Source: an uncultured euryarchaeote
GTDB taxonomy: Archaea > Thermoplasmatota > Poseidoniia > Poseidoniales > Poseidoniaceae
Assembly: GCA_937894115.1 (NCBI GenBank)
Contig: CALBFP010000042.1
Span: 1-40,758, forward strand
DNA length: 40,758 bases
Reading direction: 5' to 3'
Shown: one piece after another, positions 16,324-24,527 of the stretch
Layout: every line of letters begins with the position of its first letter
Numbering within the stretch: the stretch's first letter is position 1
Position numbers and translations under genes: made by a program
Notes under the pieces: model-generated
The model's input: the letters and a program-made list of their open reading frames with translations, nothing else
The model's database searches: none
What the model was told of the DNA's origin: nothing

Positions 16324-17250
16324 TCAAATATCCAGTTCAATGTTGAGGTTTTGAATCAATTCCTTGTACCGATTACGAATCGTAACTTCGGTTACACCAG
16401 CGACCTCTGCGACTTCACGTTGCGTTCGGCGTTTTCCACAAAGGACGGATGCGATGTAAATGATCGATGCCGCAATTCCAGTTGGCCCACGCCCGCTGGT
16501 GAGTTCTTTTTCCTGTGCTGCTTTGATCAACTCGTATGCTTTTGCTTCAACCTCTGAATCCAATCCGAGACCGGAACAAAAACGAGAAATGTAGTCCTCT
16601 GGCCCGGTTGGCATGATTTTCATTTTCAATTCTCGAACCATGAAACGGTAAGTTCTCCCGATTTCTTTTCGCCCAGTCCTTGAGGCTTGTCCTATCTCAT
16701 CGAGTGTTCGAGGTACGCCACACTGACGACATGCTGCATAGAGCGATGCTGCCGCAACGCCTTCAATCGACCGGCCGCGAATAAGTCGCTTGTCGACTGC
16801 TTTTTTGTAATTCACAGCTGCTGCTTCCCGGACGGTCTTAGGGAGTTCAAGGCGGCTCGCCATTCGATCGAGTTCAGCAAGAGCCATTGCAAGATTGCGT
16901 TCGGTTGCGTTGCTAACCCGGCTTCGTTTTTGCCACTTCCGCATTCGGTAAAATTGTGATCGATAGCGTGAATTGATGGTTTTTCCGGAATAATCCTTGT
17001 TCTGCCAGTCAATATCGGTTGACAGCCCTTTGTCATGAAGCATAACGGTCATAGGTGCCCCAGTTCGCGCCCGCTGATCACCTTGTTCTGGTGAGAACAC
17101 ACGCCATTCGGCACCCTGATCGATAACGTTGTCTTCCAACACAAGTCCACAATCGTCACATGTGACTTCTCCACGGGTTTCGTCTCGCGTTAGGCTTCGT
17201 CCACCGCATTCAGGGCATTTTACAATATCTTCAACTTGCTGATCATCCAT
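16324..17250 (-). CDS. tfb: transcription initiation factor TFB
   Basis: A 308-aa archaeal homologue of TFIIB that bridges TBP-TATA and RNA polymerase. The N-terminal zinc ribbon has Cys 12, 15, 31 and 34 (KCPECGG, TCDDCGL). The B-reader region ([11 protein letters not shown]) follows, then two cyclin-like repeats, the second ending with the helix-turn-helix [19 protein letters not shown] that contacts the BRE. The repeats match the archaeal pattern ([29 protein letters not shown]). GAGGTGAT at 17257-17264 is a strong Shine-Dalgarno. Promoter details are given under the 17305-17312 site. Confidence 0.97.
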   Translation of the reverse strand: MDDQQVEDIVKCPECGGRSLTRDETRGEVTCDDCGLVLEDNVIDQGAEWRVFSPEQGDQRARTGAPMTVMLHDKGLSTDIDWQNKDYSGKTINSRYRSQFYRMRKWQKRSRVSNATERNLAMALAELDRMASRLELPKTVREAAAVNYKKAVDKRLIRGRSIEGVAAASLYAACRQCGVPRTLDEIGQASRTGRKEIGRTYRFMVRELKMKIMPTGPEDYISRFCSGLGLDSEVEAKAYELIKAAQEKELTSGRGPTGIAASIIYIASVLCGKRRTQREVAEVAGVTEVTIRNRYKELIQNLNIELDI

Positions 17251-17304
17251 AACATATCACCTCAAGAACATTGAGAAATAGATATTTCAACGATTGGCAA
17301 GGTG

Positions 17305-17312
17305 TTTTTAAA
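17305..17312. promoter_or_regulatory. possible shared TATA box between tfb and the aconitase-family gene
   Basis: TTTTTAAA is the only strong AT box in the 138-base gap between the two divergent starts. Read on the minus strand (TTTAAAAA) it would start tfb transcription near 17283, giving a leader of about 33 bases that includes the Shine-Dalgarno. Read on the plus strand it would start the aconitase-family gene near 17333. Whether both directions are used is inference. Confidence 0.45.
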
Positions 17313-17388
17313 CCTTATTCCAATATGGTCCTTTGGACAATGAGGCGTCGGTAGCGAATTGGTTAAACCACAAGGGCCCCTGAGTAGA

Positions 17389-19386
17389 ATGGGGTTGCGG
17401 ATGCAAGGGGGGCCGAATTCAGTTTCGCTGAAACCTGGTAAGCGCATTTTGTTCCTCACGAAAGACCTTGATTTGATACGACAACAATTGTACGAAGGTC
17501 TTGACTTGAGAATGGAAGATTTGGAGGTTGAGGACCTCTTAGACGACATCAATACCGATGTAATGACGCCTGCGTGGGTTTGTTTCGATCATGAGCCCGC
17601 AATGATTGCTAAAAATGCATACGCTGGATTGTTGCACAATGGCCTTCGCGTCTTCAGCGAGAATGCCCTCATCGACGGTAATTTTGAAGTGATTGTTTCA
17701 GGTCAACGAAAGGGTACTGGATCAAGTCGAGAAACTGCTGCGCAGTGTGAGCGCTGGGCTGGTATTCGAATTGTCATTGCAGCATCCTTTGCTCCAATCC
17801 ATGAACGCAACAACATCAATCTTGGTCAACTGATGGGTGACCATGAAATGCTCAAACGCTTGCAGAATGGAGAAGCCTTGGAACTGGATGAATTTACCTC
17901 GCAATACGATGAAGTAACAGCCCTTATTCTAGAATCAGGGGGATTGTTTGAATTCTCAAAGCGATTGAAAGCTGGCGACATTAAACTCCCTAAGTTGCCT
18001 ATGGAACGACGCCCGATGACGATGGCTGAGAAAATAATCGCTCGAAATCTTGTTGGGCAGCCGGATGGCGTCTGTGTCAAACCCGATGACCCCGTTATCG
18101 CACAAGTTCAGGGAGGATATTCACATGAGTTCACAACTGCTCAGGTCCACACCTTTCTTCAGGAAACATATGGGAAAGACTACAAATTAACCAACCCAAA
18201 GAAGTTCGGCGTCTTTGAAGACCATCTTCTCTATGCACATCACAATCCGAAGTTCGTACCGTTTATGGATAAGGTCGAAACATTACGGCATCTACAAAAT
18301 TCATTTCAAGCCCATACCGGCGTTCGAGATTACTCGGCTGTGGACGGCATTTCACCAGGGATTTGCCACCAAGTCGCTCGTGAGGAATTTATCGAGATCT
18401 CGGATTTTATTCAAGCCACTGATTCCCATACGTGCATGGGTGGTGCATCCAATGCCTTGACTTGGGGCGTTGGGGCGACAGAGTACGCCAATCTGGTTTC
18501 TGCTGGATTTACGTTTGTAAAGGTTCCAGAGTCGATTCGTTTCGAACTCATTGGAACTCTAAGCGAAGGTTGTACTGCCAAAGATGTTATTCTGTACATC
18601 CTTGCAGACCATGCGAGAAAAGAATTAACGCTCAATCGTTCAATGGAGTTTGGCGGACCTGGACTGAAATCCCTGTCTGCGGATGAGCGCGCAACACTTT
18701 GCAACATGGCAACAGAATGCTCGGCAAGAACAGGAATCTGTGAAGCTGATGATGTGTTGTACGATTGGATGGAAAAACAAATGCCTCACCTTGACATGAA
18801 TGAACAGCGTAGCCGAGCAATTCTACCGGACGAGGGGGCACATTACGATGGAGGAATCCATCAAATTGACCTCTCATCCATTCGTCCAATGGTTGCACAC
18901 CCCGGCAATCCTGACGAGGGTGTCCCCAGTGACCCCACGAACGGTGCTTACATCGATGATATCGGCGACGTTTCAATCGATATTGCATATGGAGGCTCTT
19001 GTACGGCTGGTAAAGCCGATGATATGGCCTATTATGCACTGGTTTGTCAAGCTGCGAAAGAGCAGGGTTTGTCGGTCAAAGAGGGTGTTGAGTTCTTCAT
19101 CCAATACGGTTCTGGAATTGTCAAAGACATGGCTATTTCCAAAGGCTGGCACCAGCTTTTCCTTGACGTCGGTGTGAAGCTCATCGATCCTGGATGCGGT
19201 GCTTGCATCGGAGCAGGCCCAGGGGTTTCAATGAATTCTGAACAAGTTACTGTATCTGCAATTAACAGAAATTTCCAAGGCCGATCGGGTCCTGGAAAAT
19301 TGTATCTCGCCAGTCCACTGACCGTTGCAATGAGTGCTTTCTCTGGAATTATTCGGCCGTGGAAAGCCGAAGCGATTGGGAACTGA
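17389..19386 (+). CDS. aconitase/isopropylmalate dehydratase family enzyme, swivel domain first
   Basis: About 665 aa. The N-terminal domain (about 45-200) is the small-subunit swivel: DDINTD at 52-57 and GSSRETA at 111-117. The rest is the catalytic large-subunit part: DSHTC at 345-349, GGSCTAGKADD with cluster Cys 538, and PGCGACIG with Cys 603 and 606, the three [4Fe-4S] ligands. The swivel-first order is that of AcnB, but the AcnB HEAT-like N-terminal domain is absent and the catalytic part looks LeuC-like. It hydrates and dehydrates a di- or tricarboxylic acid; citrate/isocitrate, isopropylmalate and homocitrate are all possible and no pathway neighbour decides. The frame opens with a TTG at 17359; ATG 17389 or 17401 is more likely. 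Confidence 0.88.
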   Translation: MGLRMQGGPNSVSLKPGKRILFLTKDLDLIRQQLYEGLDLRMEDLEVEDLLDDINTDVMTPAWVCFDHEPAMIAKNAYAGLLHNGLRVFSENALIDGNFEVIVSGQRKGTGSSRETAAQCERWAGIRIVIAASFAPIHERNNINLGQLMGDHEMLKRLQNGEALELDEFTSQYDEVTALILESGGLFEFSKRLKAGDIKLPKLPMERRPMTMAEKIIARNLVGQPDGVCVKPDDPVIAQVQGGYSHEFTTAQVHTFLQETYGKDYKLTNPKKFGVFEDHLLYAHHNPKFVPFMDKVETLRHLQNSFQAHTGVRDYSAVDGISPGICHQVAREEFIEISDFIQATDSHTCMGGASNALTWGVGATEYANLVSAGFTFVKVPESIRFELIGTLSEGCTAKDVILYILADHARKELTLNRSMEFGGPGLKSLSADERATLCNMATECSARTGICEADDVLYDWMEKQMPHLDMNEQRSRAILPDEGAHYDGGIHQIDLSSIRPMVAHPGNPDEGVPSDPTNGAYIDDIGDVSIDIAYGGSCTAGKADDMAYYALVCQAAKEQGLSVKEGVEFFIQYGSGIVKDMAISKGWHQLFLDVGVKLIDPGCGACIGAGPGVSMNSEQVTVSAINRNFQGRSGPGKLYLASPLTVAMSAFSGIIRPWKAEAIGN

Positions 19387-19533
19387 TGGCGCTAAGGCTT
19401 CTGCAATTTGAAACAATATTGCATCGTTTACGTCCGCAACGGGCCGAAATATCAAGTAGCCTCGCCAATGGACTGCTGTTACCTGCTGGCCCGAAGTCAT
19501 GGACGGAGGAGGACCAGAGGTGGATGTGTCGGT

Positions 19534-21594
19534 ATGAGCATTGCAGAAAAAATGGCAGCAAACCAAAAGCAGGTTGCAATTTCAGAATTCTTTGAGAAAA
19601 ACAAACACTTTCTCGGATTTGATACCCTTAACAGAGCTCTTATCACTGCAGTAAAAGAAGCGGTTGATAACGCCTTAGACGCATGTGAAGAGGCACGAAT
19701 TTTGCCTGATATTATCGTTAAAATATCAAAACTCGACAACAAAAAGGACATCCTTCAGGTAGAAGTTGAAGACAACGGCCCAGGAATCCCACGAGCGAGT
19801 ATCGCAAAGGTGTTTGGCCAATTGTTGTTTGGTTCTCGGTTCCACGCTATTCGACAGTCCAGAGGGCAACAAGGTATCGGAATAACCGGTGTAGTCATGT
19901 ATTCACAATTGACAACTGGTGATCCAACCCATGTGGAATCAAAAATCGCAAAAGAGGCTACAGCGGTTTCGGTTGATATTGGCCTCGATACAAGAAAAAA
20001 TAAGGCCATTAAATCAAATCAAGACCGCATCGATTGGGGAGAAAAAGTCCACGGGCTCCGAATCAGAACGACAATGAAAGCGAAATATCAGCGCGGGCGC
20101 CAATCTGTTTGGCAATACCTCCGAATGACAAGTATCGTCAACCCTCATGCAGATATTCTGTTCATCGATCCTGATGGGGAAAAACATCATTGGCAGCGCG
20201 TGACGGAACGTCTGCCCGGGCGAGTTGAAGCCATCAAGCCCCATCCAAAAGGAATCGAATTGGGTCAACTTCAGCGTCTTTGCTCCGAATCCACTGAATC
20301 GAGAATGACAACCTTCCTCCGGCGTACTTTTTCTGGTGTCTCTCAGCGTGCAGCCAAAGAACTGTGTGAGGTTTCTGAACTTGAAGAGAAGCTCAAACCA
20401 AAGTCCTTGTCTGCACAACAAGTTCGGGCACTGCTCGAAGCGTTTCAAGGGGAACGTCAACTCAAAGGCAAATCGGTCAAACTACTCAACCCGCCTACAT
20501 CATGCCTTTCCCCTATCGAGGAATTGTTGATCAAAAAGGGTCTTTCAAAAACCATCGATTCAAAATTCGTTACCACCATGACTCGCGCGCCAAGCGTTGC
20601 ACAAGGCAATCCATTCCAAGTGGAGGTTGGCTTGATTTTTGGTGAAGGGATGACAGCAGATAAGCCAGTGGAAATACTTCGGTTTGCAAATCGCGTCCCT
20701 CTGATGTATCAGCAAGGTGGTTGCTTGTTGACCAAAGCGATTGAGAGCGTGGATTGGCGGCAATATGGTTTGGATCAAGCGGGTGGCCGGGGCGTCCCCA
20801 AAGGCCCCGCAGCAATTCTTGTCCACCTCGCAAGCACCAACGTACAATTTACATCCGAGGCAAAGGAAGCGCTTTCTGATAATGAAACAGTGATGGAAGA
20901 AGCGCGCAAAGCGATGCTTGAGATGGGGCGAGGGTTAAGGAAGCATCTGGAAAAGCAGAAAAAAATGGGCAAGACAAAAGAGAAATTCGAACTTATCAAT
21001 GACATCATTCCAGCCATTGCGGAGAAATCTGCTTCCTTGCTTGAACTCCCGGTTCCAGATTTAGCTGCTTCAATCACCAAGATTATGTCTGCGGTAATAG
21101 CAGAGACCACAACAACATGGAATAAAGCGACCAAACAAACCGACGTCCATATCACACTCTACAATTACACCTCTCGCGCGAGATCGTACACCATGCTTGT
21201 CAATTGGCCTGAACGTCAGGGTGCGAGCATGGTGAACAATAATCTGGGCGGTCGAAAAGAAGCAATGGGCGTTTGGGCTTGGAAACTTGAAACGTTGCAA
21301 CCCGGAGTACAAACGGTCATTTCATACAGCCTTGCGGACTTAGAGAAGGGCGATTGGAATGAAACCGACGTCTTTTATCGAGGTTCTCAAGAAGTCATCG
21401 GTGCAACAAAAATGGATGAAAAATTGCTTGAAGAGATTCGAAGACAAGAAGAAGCGCTTAATGCCCCGCTCCCTGAAGACGATGAACCATTGGATGTGAA
21501 CGAAAGCTCAGACGATGAAAGCGTGGATGAATCTGAACCAAACGCCCCTCCCAGTGACACGATGCAGACAACGTTGTTCGGAGGTGATTACTGA
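19534..21594 (+). CDS. top6B: DNA topoisomerase VI subunit B
   Basis: A 686-aa ATPase subunit of the archaeal type IIB topoisomerase that decatenates and relaxes DNA. The GHKL Bergerat fold shows the N box VKEAVDNALDA at 40-50, DNGPGIP at 80-86 and the ATP lid GQQGIGITG at 111-119. A helix-two-turn-helix and transducer domain follow. The C-terminus has an Asp/Glu/Ser-rich tail (about 640-675) ending QTTLFGGDY. The ATG at 19534 follows GAGGTGGAT (19516-19524); upstream in-frame sequence to 19408 is not conserved. The stop overlaps the top6A ATG by one base (TGATG) with GGAGGTGAT upstream, so the two subunits are translationally coupled. Confidence 0.97.
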   Translation: MSIAEKMAANQKQVAISEFFEKNKHFLGFDTLNRALITAVKEAVDNALDACEEARILPDIIVKISKLDNKKDILQVEVEDNGPGIPRASIAKVFGQLLFGSRFHAIRQSRGQQGIGITGVVMYSQLTTGDPTHVESKIAKEATAVSVDIGLDTRKNKAIKSNQDRIDWGEKVHGLRIRTTMKAKYQRGRQSVWQYLRMTSIVNPHADILFIDPDGEKHHWQRVTERLPGRVEAIKPHPKGIELGQLQRLCSESTESRMTTFLRRTFSGVSQRAAKELCEVSELEEKLKPKSLSAQQVRALLEAFQGERQLKGKSVKLLNPPTSCLSPIEELLIKKGLSKTIDSKFVTTMTRAPSVAQGNPFQVEVGLIFGEGMTADKPVEILRFANRVPLMYQQGGCLLTKAIESVDWRQYGLDQAGGRGVPKGPAAILVHLASTNVQFTSEAKEALSDNETVMEEARKAMLEMGRGLRKHLEKQKKMGKTKEKFELINDIIPAIAEKSASLLELPVPDLAASITKIMSAVIAETTTTWNKATKQTDVHITLYNYTSRARSYTMLVNWPERQGASMVNNNLGGRKEAMGVWAWKLETLQPGVQTVISYSLADLEKGDWNETDVFYRGSQEVIGATKMDEKLLEEIRRQEEALNAPLPEDDEPLDVNESSDDESVDESEPNAPPSDTMQTTLFGGDY

Positions 21595-22688
21595 TGGCTG
21601 AACGAAAATCCATTGAGGAAACGAAGACGGCTCTTCATGATGTTGTTCGTGAAATGTACGACCGAATCGTCAAGGGGGAGCCTCCTACAATGACGTTACC
21701 TGTTCGTACAAAAAACAACATTGGGTTCGATGCCAAACTTGGCGTTTACAAGTACGGGCGAAAACAGACAATTCGTGATGCTACAAGCCTCGGATCTGCA
21801 AAACAATTGCTCAGAGCGCTGCATGTTATTGAATTCATAGAAAGCATGATCGATGATGGGAAATCATCCACCCTTCGTGAAATGTATTACATATCGGAAG
21901 GTTGGGGACTTGGAAAATTCCAATCTCAAAACGAAAGCAACAACCTCGCAGAAGACCTGGAGATTGTCACACGTTGTCTCCGAGAAGACTTCAAACTACG
22001 TCCTGAAGAAGATGGGGCTCGAATGATAGGAAACCTAACACTTCGTGAACGAAACCGTCGCGGTGAATGGATGCGTATCAATGCTCGAGACGACGTTGGC
22101 GACAGTGGTTATGGTGTTCCATACAATGTTGAAGCAGAGAAAATCGAATTCTTAGAGCATGACGTTAACTTCATCATGGCAATAGAAACTGGAGGTATGT
22201 TTGACCGCCTCGTCGAGAATGGTTTTGATGAAGACTTTAAGTGTGCATTACTGCATCTAAAAGGCCAACCTGCTCGTTCAACGCGCCGAATTATGAAGCG
22301 TATGAGTGAGGAATGGGATTTGCCCGTTGTTGTGTTCCTTGACGGAGACCCCTGGTCGTTCCGAATCTTTGCTTCAATTGCCTATGGTGCGATTAAAACA
22401 GCCCATATTTCAGAATATTTAGCAACGCCAACCTCAACCTACCTCGGAATTACTGCGGATGATATTCTTGCCTACGATTTGCCCAGTGATGATCTTTCTA
22501 AGAAAGACATTGAAGCGCTTAATGCTGAATTAAGCGATCCGCGATTTGCTGATGGTTGGTGGCAAGAACAAATCAATATGATGCTCGAAGTCGGAAAGAA
22601 AGCTGAGCAACAATCGCTTGCAAAATACGGTCTTGATTTCGTAACCGAAACGTACCTTCCTGAAAAATTGCAAGCCCTTGGATTGTGA
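21594..22688 (+). CDS. top6A: DNA topoisomerase VI subunit A (Spo11-like)
   Basis: A 364-aa DNA-cleaving subunit of topoisomerase VI. The winged-helix (CAP) domain carries the active-site Tyr in TLREMYYISEGWG, residue 99, which forms the 5'-phosphotyrosine link. The Toprim domain follows with its metal ligands in FIMAIETGGMFDRLV (Glu) and VFLDGDPWSFRI (DxD). The length is normal. GGAGGTGAT at 21580-21588 serves this ATG. A conserved C-terminal region (HISEYLATPTSTYLGI) mediates contact with subunit B in known structures. Confidence 0.97.
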   Translation: MAERKSIEETKTALHDVVREMYDRIVKGEPPTMTLPVRTKNNIGFDAKLGVYKYGRKQTIRDATSLGSAKQLLRALHVIEFIESMIDDGKSSTLREMYYISEGWGLGKFQSQNESNNLAEDLEIVTRCLREDFKLRPEEDGARMIGNLTLRERNRRGEWMRINARDDVGDSGYGVPYNVEAEKIEFLEHDVNFIMAIETGGMFDRLVENGFDEDFKCALLHLKGQPARSTRRIMKRMSEEWDLPVVVFLDGDPWSFRIFASIAYGAIKTAHISEYLATPTSTYLGITADDILAYDLPSDDLSKKDIEALNAELSDPRFADGWWQEQINMMLEVGKKAEQQSLAKYGLDFVTETYLPEKLQALGL

Positions 22689-22733
22689 AAGGAAAAAGCG
22701 AGCCTTCTTTGGGGAGTGGTACTTCCACGATGC

Positions 22734-23720
22734 ATGGAGAGCGAAAAGAAGAACCCCTGGCCGCTCCGTATGCTCATTGCATCAATGGCGTGTTTCGTCA
22801 TTGGTAGCATCATTGTCATCGGTCAGATGAACACCTTCGGGGACGCTCTCGATCCACAAAGAAACAACGAACTGTCCGTTGATGCAACCGGTTCTGTGAA
22901 CCAAGAAGCCGTTACAATTGATGAGGCAGGGTGTTATCGTGCGTACGGTACAGATTTTGAAGGCAATGTGACTCTCTTTGAGCGCAACGGCTCTGAAATA
23001 AATGACGCTGTAAGTGAATCGAAGTGTAAGCTCGACTGGGGAGCACTATCCGCAGATGGCAGTGTCGAGTATGCGGTTCTTGGAACATGGGAGTTGGAGA
23101 AAGGCGAGTATCTCCTGCGGATTGAGTGTGAAGGCCCATGCTCAAACGAGACGGTTTGGCTTACTTCCATCGACAAAATGGAGAGCGATTTGGTTGGTTC
23201 TCCATGGGTTTTAATCGGGGGTTCCTTCTGTTGCCTAGGCATCTTCCTGTTACCTCTTTCCGGTGTTCTTCTCGCATTTGCACAAAATCGAAAAAAGGGC
23301 GTAATGATGGTCGTTGGACCTGATGGAAAATTGATTCCGCTAACCGATTTGACTCCAGATGTTGTTCAAGAACAAATCAACAGCATAAATGAAGGCACAA
23401 CAGAAGACATAGGATTTGACGTCCGGACCGGAGAATACATACAACAACGAAATCAATCCGCGCCTGCACAAATGGATGGTGCACAGGATGTACAATCTGG
23501 AAGTATGCTCACAACGGAACAAGTGTATGCATTGATGCGGGGTGATGTTGAATCTGCAACGCCACAACAGCAAGAACAGGAGGTTGCCGATCCGTTTCCG
23601 ACGCCACCCATCCAACCAAAACCAAGCACACCAGCGGTTGTGAAGAAAGAAAAACCATCGAACGACCGGAAAATTCCTGTTGCAAAAGACGAAGCTTGGC
23701 AATCATGGGATGAAGACTGA
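22734..23720 (+). CDS. membrane protein with ectodomain between two helices
   Basis: About 328 aa. The first membrane helix is at about 13-35 (MLIASMACFVIGSIIVIG), then a roughly 125-residue extracytoplasmic domain with several Cys (AGCYRA, SKCKL, ECEGPC) that could pair, then a second helix near 160-190 (SFCCLGIFLLPLSGVLLAFA). The cytoplasmic C-terminal half is low complexity, with Gln- and Pro-rich stretches and a short block TTEQVYALMRGD resembling a protein-interaction motif. The frame opens with a GTG at 22716; ATG 22734 is preferred. It starts 45 bases after top6A. The family was not recognised. Confidence 0.65.
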   Translation: MESEKKNPWPLRMLIASMACFVIGSIIVIGQMNTFGDALDPQRNNELSVDATGSVNQEAVTIDEAGCYRAYGTDFEGNVTLFERNGSEINDAVSESKCKLDWGALSADGSVEYAVLGTWELEKGEYLLRIECEGPCSNETVWLTSIDKMESDLVGSPWVLIGGSFCCLGIFLLPLSGVLLAFAQNRKKGVMMVVGPDGKLIPLTDLTPDVVQEQINSINEGTTEDIGFDVRTGEYIQQRNQSAPAQMDGAQDVQSGSMLTTEQVYALMRGDVESATPQQQEQEVADPFPTPPIQPKPSTPAVVKKEKPSNDRKIPVAKDEAWQSWDED

Positions 23721-23787
23721 AGAAACCGCTCTGTTTTTCCGACGAGTTCAAATGAGTCCTTCTCTACCTAACTACAGGTTGAGTAGT

Positions 23788-24522
23788 ATGGATAATCTTG
23801 AACGCTCGTTAATGTTGCTTCAAAACAAAACACGCCGGCTGATTCTTGAGCGATTGGTCCGCGAACCACACTACCCAATGCAATTGGCTGAATTGATAGG
23901 TGTAAGCCAACAAGCAATTGTGAAACATCTCAAAGAACTCGAACGCGGTAATCTTGTTGAAAAAATGAAAGTTCCAAGTGAGAAAGGTGGGCCTCCCCGA
24001 ACCATTTTCAGAGTATGTGAAGCATTCTCACTACGAGTTGACCTCGGTCCGGATTTGTTCAAAATAGAGCGTCGAAGGCTACCGTCTGGAGGTCCACTGA
24101 GGTTGAGTTCAAGATTGCCTGAGCATGTTCAGCCAATTGCGGAAGTTGTAAGTGGACGGAAGAAAATCAGCGTGACTGAAGGGGTTGTTCATCTTGAACA
24201 GTTGAACGAACAACTCGAACAATTGGACCGCCAGCGGGATGCCGTCATTGCCTTACATCAGCAAATCCGAGGTCGCGTCTCTGCCGCAGTCGATACTGAT
24301 TTCGAGGATTATTCCCAGCGAACAATGGTCCATGCGTTGATTGAAACACCGAGAGTTAAACCCAACCTTGGATTGATGGCAAAAGAGTTGAACCTCAGCG
24401 AGAACGACATTACAGCAGTAATGTCACGAGTACGAGAACTCGTCGAACAGCAAAGAGCTGATCGTTCGGGCGAATTCGTCGCCATCGACGACAATCCTGG
24501 CCTCCGATGGTGGCTTGGTTAA
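23788..24522 (+). CDS. ArsR-like winged helix-turn-helix transcriptional regulator
   Basis: About 244 aa. The N-terminal winged helix (residues 8-65) reads LLQNKTRRLILERLVREPHY, then PMQLAELIGVSQQAIVKHLK and ELERGNLVEKM, the standard ArsR-like arrangement with its recognition helix and a basic wing (SEKGGPPRTIFRV). The middle has a Gln/Leu coiled coil (LEQLNEQLEQLDRQRDAVI) for dimerisation, and the C-terminal part holds a second small helical domain (LGLMAKELNLSENDITAVM) resembling another helix-turn-helix. No metal-binding Cys motif is seen, so this is not a metal sensor of the classic type. ATG 23788 follows AGGTTGAG; ATG 23752 is an alternative. It is convergent with the giant surface-protein gene, 5 bases apart. 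Confidence 0.8.
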   Translation: MDNLERSLMLLQNKTRRLILERLVREPHYPMQLAELIGVSQQAIVKHLKELERGNLVEKMKVPSEKGGPPRTIFRVCEAFSLRVDLGPDLFKIERRRLPSGGPLRLSSRLPEHVQPIAEVVSGRKKISVTEGVVHLEQLNEQLEQLDRQRDAVIALHQQIRGRVSAAVDTDFEDYSQRTMVHALIETPRVKPNLGLMAKELNLSENDITAVMSRVRELVEQQRADRSGEFVAIDDNPGLRWWLG

Positions 24523-24527
24523 ATCAC

